DNA from: Xenoacremonium recifei
Lineage: Eukaryota; Ascomycota; Sordariomycetes; Hypocreales; Nectriaceae
NCBI GenBank assembly: GCA_012184525.1
Contig: WOFQ01000023.1
Location: 248,001 to 312,000 of the forward strand
Reading direction: 5' to 3'
DNA length: 64,000 nucleotides
Shown here piece after piece: positions 10,151-18,965 of this stretch; the stretch's first letter is position 1; each line of letters begins with the position of its first letter. Below the pieces are notes generated by a model, which ran no database searches, had not been told where the DNA came from, and worked only from the letters and a program-made list of their open reading frames with translations. A program made the translations under genes and the position numbers.

Positions 10151-11753
10151 ATGGCTCCGAGAAGAAAGAGAAGCTCTCCACCGACAGCAAGCTCTCCAAC
10201 GACAGAGTGGATCTCGAAGCAACCATGCGGCATCATCGTCCTAGAAGCCAAGAGCATTGTCGACAAGGAACAATATGAATCGGCAGAAAGCAATGAAGAT
10301 CTCGCACTAAGCTTCTCAGGCAAGCTGACCCCGAAACTACGAAATGACTTGAAAGTGTTTCCTTGCAAACCAAGCGACGAACTGAAGTTGGTCTTATCAA
10401 CCTCTGTATGAACCAGGCTCTTCCCTTGTGCCCCAAACTTCTATATCATCCTAATTAGTGAGCAAGATCGAAGTCAGGCAAAAGCCGAAGTCCAAACTCC
10501 GTCTCTCTTACGTTCTCGAAAGGGTCTGGACTACTTTCTGCAATTTGAACGAGCCAGTGGACTACTTACAGGCCTTCATCAAGTCTTCATCAGGAAAGAT
10601 GGTCTCAGTAAATAGTCTATTCAGGATCAACAGCATGATCGCCAGTTCTCTGAGTTCTTTGAACTCAGAACCAGTAGGAGGATACTCTCGGCTGCTCTTT
10701 CGATTGTAAGTTGACTTTTAGACTAAATCTTAATCCAAAGTCCACCGATCGTGTACGGATACTGAAACCGTTGCCAGATACGATGAGATTCCTACGGTTG
10801 TTTTGCAAAAAGCAACAGCTAGACGGAATGCGCCTAATGTCGTACGTGCATAACCTTGTCTGATTGTGCTTGGGGGGCTGAAGATTCTCTTTCAGATCGC
10901 GGAGGTTGAAGATCTCCTAGTGAAGGCTATGACTTTGCCGAGAGATGCCGTTGGCGCCAGAGATTCAAGAAAGCACACTTCACTACCTAGTACCTTTCAA
11001 AAGATCAGCGAGCTTCTTGAAGATTTGCGCAATTCTCTAGATACAGAGCGGACTCATGGTGAGAGGCATGTTCTCACAAGACAGAATAACCCACATTCTA
11101 ATATCTAGTGGAAAAAGAAGGCCATGCCGTCCCCATCAGCCAACAAATACGACAGGTCGAGAAGTTGATAACCGTGGCTGGACCACTTTTTCATTTCATC
11201 AAGGAATCTAAAGTGTTCGTTGATGCTAAAGCTAATCATTCCCCTACTGTGTCAGGGAATTGGGAGTCTGCAGCTTGGCTCTTGGGCGTTGCCGCATTCT
11301 CTTTCGGAGGACCGGCTGCAATCCCTCTAGTCATGGCTTGCGGAGCATCAGCTTATAAGTCTGCAGATCACTCAGCCAGCCGACAAAAAGTTGAACATTG
11401 TGAGCAGAGAAGATGCGAGTATACATGATTCTTGCTGACTAGAGACAGTCTATGCACAGCTTGAGAGTTTCAGGAAAAGCCTTGCAAGATTGTCTCGATG
11501 TCTTGTCCTATGCATTTGTCATCAGAGAGGTTTAGACACGAAGCGGGTTGACGTGGGGATCAAACTCAACGTACTCGAGAGGTTTGGTGTGGATCTTGGC
11601 GACATCTCGGAAGAGGAATATGGCATTCAACAGGTCCGTTTGTCGCTAGATGCTATACGGAATGCACATTCTGAATTGGTGAGGTCGGCGAATGCGGTGT
11701 TCCAGCGTGAAGGAACACCGTTGGTCATCCCGACAGAACCAGAGCAAAATTAA
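10151..11753 (+). CDS. Orphan protein with Gly/Ala-rich hydrophobic hairpin, six exons
   Basis: Family not recognised. Exons 3 to 6 (10778-10841, 10896-11058, 11109-11399, 11449-11753) and the exon ending at 10705 join in strict phase. The first join is less certain: exon 1 (10151-10405) ends at GTATGA, and exon 2 may start at 10467 (AAG acceptor, total 438 aa) or 10572 (CAG acceptor, 403 aa). The start at 10151 lies in a good context (gccATGg). The protein has a basic, Pro/Ser-rich N-terminus, several amphipathic helices, and near the middle a hydrophobic Gly/Ala-rich segment (WLLGVAAFSFGGPAAIPLVM) between long charged helices. A helix/hydrophobic hairpin/helix plan is seen in alpha-helical membrane-inserting proteins, but that function is inference only. 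It neighbours the NLR gene, tail to tail. Confidence 0.6.
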
Positions 11754-12080
11754 GCTTTTGGGTGCAGGTGCCTAGGGCTTCAGCCGTTCTTCTTCTTTTT
11801 TTTTTTTTCTTTTGAGCTTGGAATTAAAGTCATTCAAGACTTGGGGGAAATAGACTGTGTATTCTACCGCGAATCTGGAGTGCTCTGGTAACACTGGGTC
11901 AACCACGCTCTACATGCCATTCATTTTGAGAATCGTTTCAAAAATTCCACATTTTATTTAGATCCAGGTCTCCTCCTTCATATGTGTCAACAGAAGTCCA
12001 CACATCCAAACACTGTGGGAATTATGTAAATAGAGATAACAGGTGTTCAATATAATGTATCCTCGATGAATATCCTGAGT
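11754..12080. other. Intergenic with 13-T homopolymer
   Basis: This is the 3' flank of the orphan gene ending at 11753. It holds a pyrimidine-rich stretch with an uninterrupted run of T at 11796-11808. No gene is supported before the ankyrin-like remnant that starts at 12081. Confidence 0.5.
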
Positions 12081-12352
12081 CTACTGGCGAGCTTTCACTG
12101 GGGTCAGCGCGCCTCGTTCCAGGAGCAATTGCACCAAGACGAGACTTTGAAGGTCAGCAGCCAGTTCCACGGCCGTGTCCCTTAGCGCCTCGCTATCAGG
12201 GTCGCACAATGATCACACAGCAGTTTGCCTGCTCCATTCATAGGAATCTACCCACTTATCGTCTTGCCAATGCCATGACCTTAGTATCTTTAAGAAAGGC
12301 CTTTTCAAGAACCTGGAGCAAGAATGATACTGCCTCATTGTCGCCTATAATC
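12081..12352 (-). pseudogene. Decayed or alternative ankyrin-repeat extension of the NLR
   Basis: Beyond the NLR stop codon (12414) the same strand keeps coding-like ankyrin sequence. From about 12344, one frame reads GDNEAVSFLLQVLEKAF and stops at 12256. One base out of frame it continues DDKWVDSYEWSRQTAV, meets a TGA, then reads ALRDTAVELAADLQSLVL followed by VQLLLERGA to a TAG at 12081. Ankyrin consensus is clear in the last part (TAVELA...VQLLLERGA). A possible 3' intron could join the NLR at 12452 (G|GTACCA) to 12344 (pyrimidine-rich tract, TATAG|GC), extending the protein by about 28 residues to the stop at 12256. Either this is a real third exon plus eroded repeats, or the whole segment is relic. 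Confidence 0.5.
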
Positions 12353-12413
12353 ACTATAAGGAAACGAGTAGAAAGTAAACACGACTCCTTGATGTATTTA
12401 ATAGAACAACACC

Positions 12414-15400
12414 TTATAATTCCATAGTGCTTGATGATTCTTCGCTGGTACCAGAAATCCATTCCAAGAGCAATTGCTTTATCTCGGGATCATCAGCTTG
12501 TTCTATAGCCGTGCCATGCCGTCCTTCTAGAGAAGCGTCTGCCCCATGTTGAAGAAGTAGTCGTACAAGTTCGTAGTTTGATATACGAACTGCTTTCATC
12601 AATAGAGTATCCCCAGTTCTATCAATTCGATTGAAAATGTCTGTGTATTGAAGCAAGGGCGCCAAGACCTCTTCGCCGATTTCCTCGGAGACGGCGGTAA
12701 CTAATGCCTGGGTCACATCAGCGCCACTTTCAACCAGCAACTTGGCAGTTTCTGCGTTAAATGACCCAAGGATTGCTGATTCAAGGGCCTCGGAGATCTG
12801 ATGTTTCGAATATGGCATTCCAGGCCTTTGAAGCATGGACGACAAAACCTGCGCATCCCCCCTGTTGGCGGCGAGTGAAAGATGGTCCTCGCAGAGGCTT
12901 TCCAAACTGTGTCCTTCTTGAATAAGTAGCTCTAAGGACGGTACATGCCACGCTTTGGCGAGGACGCACAAATCATCTAGTTCTCGGAAGCGCGTAGTAT
13001 CAGCCCCGCATTGAAGCAAGGCATATACAGCGAATAGCTCTTTTTGTTTGACAGCAATCTGCAGATCCGTTTGGCCATCTTCGTCTTCTGCTTCCAAGCA
13101 GGCGCCATTGGCGATCAACACAGGAATCATTATATTATAGGCTTCGTGCTGGGCAGCGGCCATTAACGCTGTCTTCCCGTCTGCACTACGCGCATTTACA
13201 TTGGCGCCAAGCCCAACCAAAAGACGCAAGACTGGCTCAAAAATAGGTGTGTCATATTCGAGGTCACTTCCATCAATGAGTGAATGTAAGGCGGTGAGTC
13301 CGTCCCTGCACCAGCCATTCAGATCCGCGCCACGGGCAACCAGCCAAGGGATCACATTGATACGGTGATAATATGTGGCTTTTGAAAGAGCAAATTGTAA
13401 GCAGTTCTGTACTTTTGAGGCATCGATGCAAGCCATCCGGTCTAGGAGCAGAGCCAACGTGTCCACGTTGCTCCGCAGGCACAGGACCGCTCTATCAAAA
13501 GCCGGACACTGGTCGTCAACATAAACCTCAGATCCACGATCTAGCAAAGCAGACACCGACTCGGAGTGTCCGTATTCTGCCGCAAAGATGAGTGCTGTCC
13601 TCGGCAGCAAATCTGGATCGGATATGATTGCGTTGACGTCGAGTCCTCGCTCGATCAGGAGTATTATTGCCTCGCTATGACCGTTCTGGGCAGCGATACG
13701 AAATGATTTCAACGCGTCCTCGGTGAAACCAATGCCTTGTAGTGAATAGTTTGGCGACGACGGGCACCAATTCTTGGTCGCAATTCTGATGAATGGGAGT
13801 ATACCAAAATAGCAGGCCAAGTAACAGAAGGTTTTGGATCTGAAAAAGCCAAAGTACCATTTATCATATGCTAAGATCCATCGAAGTGCCATGCTCAAGT
13901 TCGGGTCCTTGCCAAAGAAGTTCTCATGAGAGTGTAGGAGCTTTTCAGCCCAGTCTGAGGCTAGCCGGGCGTGCTCCGGCCAGTATTTGACGGCATATGT
14001 TGAAAATGGAAACTGACGACTGGAAATTAATTCAGTCATTCCCGTAACCTGGCAAATTCTTGTATCATTTTGATTAGCGAAAAAAGGGTTCTCTTCAATG
14101 TATCGCAGACACCTATCGGCTAGTGCCAAATGACTCTGCTCGACAGCTGTGAATCGAAACTCTCCCCGGCTTAATTCGTCATCTGTCCTTTCCCGAAGTA
14201 AATACTCCTTGACTGATTGGTGAATAAGGAGGACATGGTCAGATGTAACTGTGAGGAGGTGTCCACAGAAGGTTATAGCATCGCGAATGGCTATTTCAGG
14301 GTCGATCTCAGGCTTCGCTTCTAGGTCGATTGCTACGGCAAGCTCCCGCAATGAAAGGGGCTTTAGTGCGAAGGCGACCCATTGCAATATTTGTTGACTG
14401 ATTCTCCTCCTCTTCGGCTCAATCAAGGAAAGCAACCTTCCAAATATGCTATCCAAGCCTTGAGGCATAGAGTCGAGAGTTTCCCAAACTTCGGTGCAAG
14501 TGCTCTTCTCACTGAGTTGTTGAACAGCCAAGCCAACCCATAAGAACGTCCCTTCGGAACGTTTATGGAGAGTTTCTTCCACTCGTACACGAAATTGACC
14601 GCGAAAGCCGGTTATATGCGCTAGTCTATTCGTACTTGACGATATAAACTTTTCGATGTCGCATTTGACTTTTGACCTATGATCCGGATCAAGCTTTATT
14701 TGTAGAAAATTATCGAGTTTCGGTATATTTCGGCTGATAAAAAGCATTTTGAAGTACGTGGGTGGAGGTTGACGGTGGCCTTTGTGTGGATGAAAAAGGC
14801 CGAGGAACTTATTGACTAAGAAAGTGATGGAAGGTTCATCACATTCGTCTAGTCCATCTAAGACACAGAAAGTCTTGCGAGGATCGGAAGACCGAACCAG
14901 GAGATCGAAAACTCTCCATAAAGCTTCCACATCCGATAGTGTCGAATCACTTTGGTTTTCTCCTTCAAAGAAAGGTATAATTTGGTCCACGAACTGCTGG
15001 GCCTTCGAGAGCTTCAGCAGTTGCCAGATCAACCCTCGAAGGATCGTTTCTGCCGTCTTGCGTTTCTCATCTTGGTAACTGCAGAAGTAGTATATGCATG
15101 TCTCCGGGGTCCCTTTGAGTTTTTCCTGGAGGTGTTGACTTAGGAAGATTGACAAAATTGTCTTCCCCTTGCCAGGGCCGCCACTGATCCAGAGGACGCT
15201 TTCGCTACCCTCTGCCCAGGATAGAAAGGCATCGTTCTGCAGAATCCATTCACAGGTCCCTTCCGAACGTTTACCTTTGGCAGTTATCAATCTCGCACGA
15301 TCGAGGGAAGGGTCGGTGAGAAATATCTTCGCAGCGATTTTTTTGAGCTTGGCTTCGGTAGTTGGGTATCCTGGCACTTGTCGGGATTAGTATCGCGTAG

Positions 15401-15527
15401 AAGAATTATCTTTGCAATTCATACCTTGGAAACTAACATTCCCGAAATTTCCGGCCAAAACTGTGCTACCCTGGTTTGCTGTCACGCCTTGAATGCTAAG
15501 ATCACTGCCGGGTTCTTGATACGACAT
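12414..15527 (-). CDS. NACHT-ankyrin NLR with N-terminal amyloid-like motif
   Basis: Predicted intracellular NOD-like receptor (STAND NTPase). Exons 15527-15425 and 15370-12414 join (G|GTATGA..CCAG|GA) to 1019 residues. Residues 1-35 are short, disordered and Gly/Asn/Ser-rich, with core VTANQGSTVLAGNFGN (15-30). The NACHT domain follows, with Walker A GGPGKGKT at 98-105 and Walker B VLDGLDE at 204-210. About 440 C-terminal residues (roughly 560-1000) are ankyrin repeats, several with clear G.T.L..A and VRLLLQHGAD signatures, that would serve as ligand sensor. The very short N-terminus with no effector domain is the hallmark of NLRs that activate a separate partner by amyloid templating, as in NWD2 with HET-s. 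The divergent neighbour at 16021 carries two related motifs. The C-terminus may be extended by an alternative exon (see 12081-12352). Confidence 0.9.
15438..15509 (-). other. Single amyloid-like signalling motif of the NLR (residues 7-30)
   Basis: The encoded segment begins GSDLSIQG and continues with core VTANQGSTVLAG (residues 15-26) and NFGN. It aligns with the two effector repeats at V/I-T/S-A, a central Ser and the L/I-A-G triplet. The NLR copy is one residue longer between the central Ser and Leu. Gly, Asn and Ser between alternating hydrophobic residues is the composition expected of a beta-solenoid amyloid repeat. Confidence 0.65.
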
Positions 15528-16020
15528 GATGCAGTCGCCCGCTGAAGAGGATACACAGAAGTAGCCAGTGCTCGATTCGCCGAAAGCCCGTACGGTTTTG
15601 ATGCGGAACGCTTCTTGAAATTCTGGAGGGATACCAGTGAGGATGTGGTTGACGGACCGAAAGAATGCCCAACGGGAGGGGGGGTTACTGAAAATGAGGC
15701 GGGCAAGGTTGACTCGATGGCCAACAGCTAAGCCCCTCATGCACGCCAAACAGAATGCACCTCAGAACTGCATTTTCGGTTATCCCTAAACCAATACAAT
15801 CCCTTCTTATACCGCTGACGTGTTGCATGGCCCACAACCCCCCGCTCTTCCGTACACCTTATTCGTTAATCGTGGAGCGTGAGGCCATCTTTTGTGACCA
15901 TTCTGCCTAGCCATCATTGTAATTGAAATCACAAAGAGATGGATGCCACCTGTCTTGGAGTCTCTGACTCCTCTCCTGAGGTTACGGTCAACTTTTCGCC
16001 AATCACCCCGTATACACATC
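15528..16020. promoter_or_regulatory. Shared promoter of the NLR/HeLo-like pair
   Basis: The 493 bp between two outward-facing start codons must serve both genes, which would couple sensor and effector expression. In-frame upstream codons exist on both sides (to 15943 on +, to 15749 on -). The start codons at 16021 (atcATGG) and 15527 have the better context and the family-like N-termini. Confidence 0.5.
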
Positions 16021-16980
16021 ATGGCAGAAGTTCTTGGTCTCGCTGCCTCGACTATTGGGGTTGTAGAAGCCGCAGCCAAGACTGTACGCGCTGCGTCTAA
16101 CACCATCAGGAGTATTCAGAACGCGCCGGAAATTGTTCGCAGCACGAGATCAAGATTGGCGGACCTCGAGAGCGTTATTGTCAAGCTGGATGCGGATTTG
16201 AAGGCGCCTGGCTCTGATCTCGTCTTCTTCGATGAAATAAACAATGCTCTCGAAAATTGTGGCCAAACCTGTCAGAGGATAACCAGCGCGTTTAGCGAAT
16301 GGACTAATCATTCCACCGAGGATCGAATATCACTCAGAGATAAGGTCGATATCGGCGTCTTGAAACGGAAACGAATTGAAGGTTTGAACAGCCAACTGAA
16401 TGACTGCAAGGACACAGTCTCAATCACTCTCCAGGCAGCATCATAGTAAGCTACTTTCCCTAATTAGCGTACAAGAAAGTCTTTGAGTTTACCATAGCGT
16501 TCTCACAGTATGAAATTGGCCCGACAAGAGATCATGCCAAAGGAGATGGGCGATCAACTCCTAGCCCAGCTGGAAACGATCATCGAAAAGCTAGCTACGC
16601 AAGCGAGAACTCAACAAATGCAACTAGATCAAACCGTTCAATGGACGGCCGTCATTGAAGGGAACGCCGATGAGAAGGTAGAGCTGTTCAGAGAGCTAGA
16701 GTTTCAACGTGCCACCAACGAAAATCTTCGCCAAACATGTGAGAGGGCTCGCCAACAGTCGGTCTACGAGCGAACTGGACAGAGAATTTCGGAAGTCTCT
16801 GCGACAAATCACAGCGTCAGTCTTGCAGGGTACATAAACGCGGAAGAGGGCCAAAGGGTCAGCCATCAAGACATCTCTAACATCTCTGCCGATGGGTATA
16901 GTATATCTATCGCTGGAGTCGCAAGGGGAATCAATATCGACCGCTGGGCCCCGGATCCGACATCTGGTAGACGCAATTAG
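16021..16980 (+). CDS. HeLo-like effector with two C-terminal amyloid-like repeats
   Basis: Predicted cell-death effector of the HELLF/HET-S type. Exons 16021-16445 and 16509-16980 (TA|GTAAGC..CACAG|T) give 298 residues, close to HET-s (289). The N-terminal ~220 residues are helical and begin MAEVLGLAASTIGVVEAAAK, the hydrophobic first helix typical of HeLo-like domains of fungal STAND-associated proteins. In this class the domain inserts in the membrane when the C-terminus adopts the amyloid fold. Residues 232-252 and 256-284 hold two repeats, each introduced by GQR[IV]S, with cores VSATNHSVSLAG (238-249) and ISADGYSISIAG (267-278). Two repeats in the effector and one in the neighbouring NLR is the usual stoichiometry. 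Family and role are inferred from architecture; nothing here proves amyloid formation. Confidence 0.82.
16777..16839 (+). repeat. Amyloid-like repeat R1 of the effector
   Basis: Residues 232-252, GQRISE followed by VSATNHSVSLAG and YIN. It aligns without gaps over its 12-residue core with R2, differing mostly by conservative changes (V/I, L/I, T/D, N/G, H/Y). Confidence 0.7.
16849..16935 (+). repeat. Amyloid-like repeat R2 of the effector
   Basis: Residues 256-284, GQRVSHQDISN followed by ISADGYSISIAG. Its core starts 29 residues after that of R1. The DNA of the two repeats is diverged while the residue pattern is kept, as expected for old, selected repeats. Confidence 0.7.
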
Positions 16981-17300
16981 TTATTAGTACAGTTTTACTT
17001 TATCTCAGTCATTTAGAGATGCAAGGATAAGGTGATGCGACCCAATAATTATGACAGCTGAAATCTATAGTAAAGACAAAAGAAAGAACACCAAGAGGTG
17101 TAGAAGACTGAATAAAGCCAGACATTCACCACTCGTGCGAGCATACTCAAAACTCACCAACCCACCACAAATCTCACGCGCGATCTAGCGCAGATGCGCC
17201 AGCGACGCTCAGCGTTCTTGAAGTAACACATCCATCTCAAAACATCCTTCTGCTTGTACCTCCCCATTTCTTCCAGGATGTTTCTCGTCACTCCATTACC
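16981..17300. other. Intergenic between convergent genes
   Basis: A 320-bp gap between the 3' ends of the HeLo-like gene and the opsin-like gene. No gene, repeat or RNA was seen, and the sequence is consistent with two 3' UTRs. Confidence 0.5.
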
Positions 17301-18179
17301 TTACTTTGCGGCCCTCTCTCCCTCACCCTCCTCAACCCCGCGGTAGTCACGGACGCCTCTGTACTCGCTGAAGTCCAACTGCAGTCTCGCAAAGTCCCAT
17401 CTCGCCGACAGCACCAAGAACCCAATCCCAAGTCCAGGCAGGAGCAGAACATCCGCAACACCACAGATGATAAATCCACCCGTGACGCCGACGACCCGGC
17501 CTACATCCGCAACACCGACGCCTGCAACCACGATCACGATCCAGAAAATGTTCACCCACCCTGCAAGCATCATATAATCTCCCGAAATGCCTCTCCTCTC
17601 AGCCTCTTCGCGACTCTCGTTCAACGTACTCATCGCCAAAAGCACCCACGAAAACACCCCAAACGCGAAGAACCCCCACCGATAGCTCGACTCTACCAGC
17701 GCCGCCGCGAAGAAGTTCACCACCATGAACCAAGACAGCGAGATGTTCAGCACAATTGTCGTCCATGAGATGCCAGACAATAAACCTAGTGCGAGAAGCG
17801 TCGCAGGGAAGGACACGGCCCAGTTCATGTATCGCGCGTACGAAACCTGACGTGTTTCACCGCTGGAGAGCGTGACGGTTGTCCAGCCCAGATCAGAAGC
17901 CTGGGTGAAATATGTAGCGGCGCCGACGATGATGGCCATGGAGAGGGTGTAGTTGAAGACACGCTTGCTTTCGGGAGCCGTGAAGGAGGGGACTAAGCAG
18001 ACAAACTATTCTCGCTTAGTGAAGCACTTGATTCAAGACTTGTGAAGACTTACGAAGAAGACGAGCTGGACCGCCGTGACGGCCCAGAGCCAGTCGGAGC
18101 CGTGCAGAGACAGGGCTTCATCGACTCCCGTATGAGGGTTGGCGCTCAAAGCACCGTTTCCGCGAGGAACAAACTCCAT
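17301..18179 (-). CDS. HSP30/YRO2-type opsin-related membrane protein
   Basis: A seven-helix membrane protein of the microbial-rhodopsin superfamily, in the branch of fungal heat-shock/stress proteins HSP30, MRH1 and YRO2. Exons 18179-18054 and 18005-17301 (TTC|GTAAGT..ATAG|TTT) give 276 residues. N-terminal MEFVPRGNGALSANPHTG and DWLWAVTAVQ, then the YARYMNWAVSFP segment of helix 3, are characteristic. In helix 7 the position of the retinal-binding Lys lies in ADVLLLPGLGIG, which has no Lys, so the protein should not bind retinal covalently or pump protons. Likely located in the plasma membrane and involved in stress or membrane homeostasis. Pseudo-opsins without the Lys are known in this group, so the loss is not a defect. 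Confidence 0.87.
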
Positions 18180-18965
18180 AGTTCAATGGATTTAAAGAGA
18201 ATAGTAAAGATCGATATGAATTGAAGGTGTATTATCAACTGTACGTAAACTCCTCAAGTCGCAAGGGGAGACCAAGTCTTTATACACGCCGAGGCCATCC
18301 AGGAACGCAGCAAAATCCCCATACCGGCATTTCCAAACACCGACCCAAGGAATTTCCCATCCCATTTCCCGAAAAACAGATACGCGCAAGTCATTCAGGA
18401 GTCGCTATAAGTCAAGTTGTTCCGAATACTTTTTTCCGGCTTACTCGTCCAAAGAAACCTTTTTTCCGGACCCAGAGTTTAAGCTCTAAATCGGGGCCAA
18501 GTTTGACGACATCGTCACGCTAGCTCCGGCTTTTGTTCTCTGGGTCCGGAGGATGGACCAAACGTTTTCGCGCATTAATACTTTCTAAGATTTGATCGGT
18601 GTTCTCCTTTCCAAATGCCGGAAATTGGTAATGATGCAAGGCAGAGGCCATGCAAGAGCGCCGTGTCGGTCTCCCGCCCTCGCCTCCGCGGTAAGATTGC
18701 ATAAGCTTACGGATCTCCCGGATGAGATGAAGAGCGCGAGAATCAGAAGCATAGATCAAATTGTATATTGTCTGTCAGTTGTCATAAAATCGTATCGGTG
18801 TTCAAATTGCCCTTATTGTACTCCGTATGAAGGGGGGGTTGTCTCGCATATCCAACAGTTAAATCGGAAACCCTACTCCAATCTCCCTTTATCTGTATAT
18901 GCTAAATCCAACATTGAATGAATGCGAACGTTATCCAACACCAAAAATCAGCTCCCTGCGTCAAT
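18180..18965. other. Promoter of opsin-like gene and antiporter 3' flank
   Basis: 786 bp with no supported gene. Short GAA/TTC-type words (TTCCGAA, TTTTCCGG repeated near 18420-18475) recur; TTTTTTCCGG occurs twice at about 18430 and 18460. If bound, these could be stress elements, but this is speculative. Confidence 0.4.

Noticed and set aside
10458..10620. Frame reading EQDRSQAKAEV..., continuous across 10459-10705 with one in-frame TAG
   Set aside because: The alternative frame joins in phase to the next exon whereas this one meets a stop after the junction, so the latter is an artefact.
15943..16020. Upstream extension of the HeLo-like protein from ATG 15943
   Set aside because: The extra 26 residues do not resemble HeLo-like N-termini; MAEVLGLAAS at 16021 does and has a better start context.
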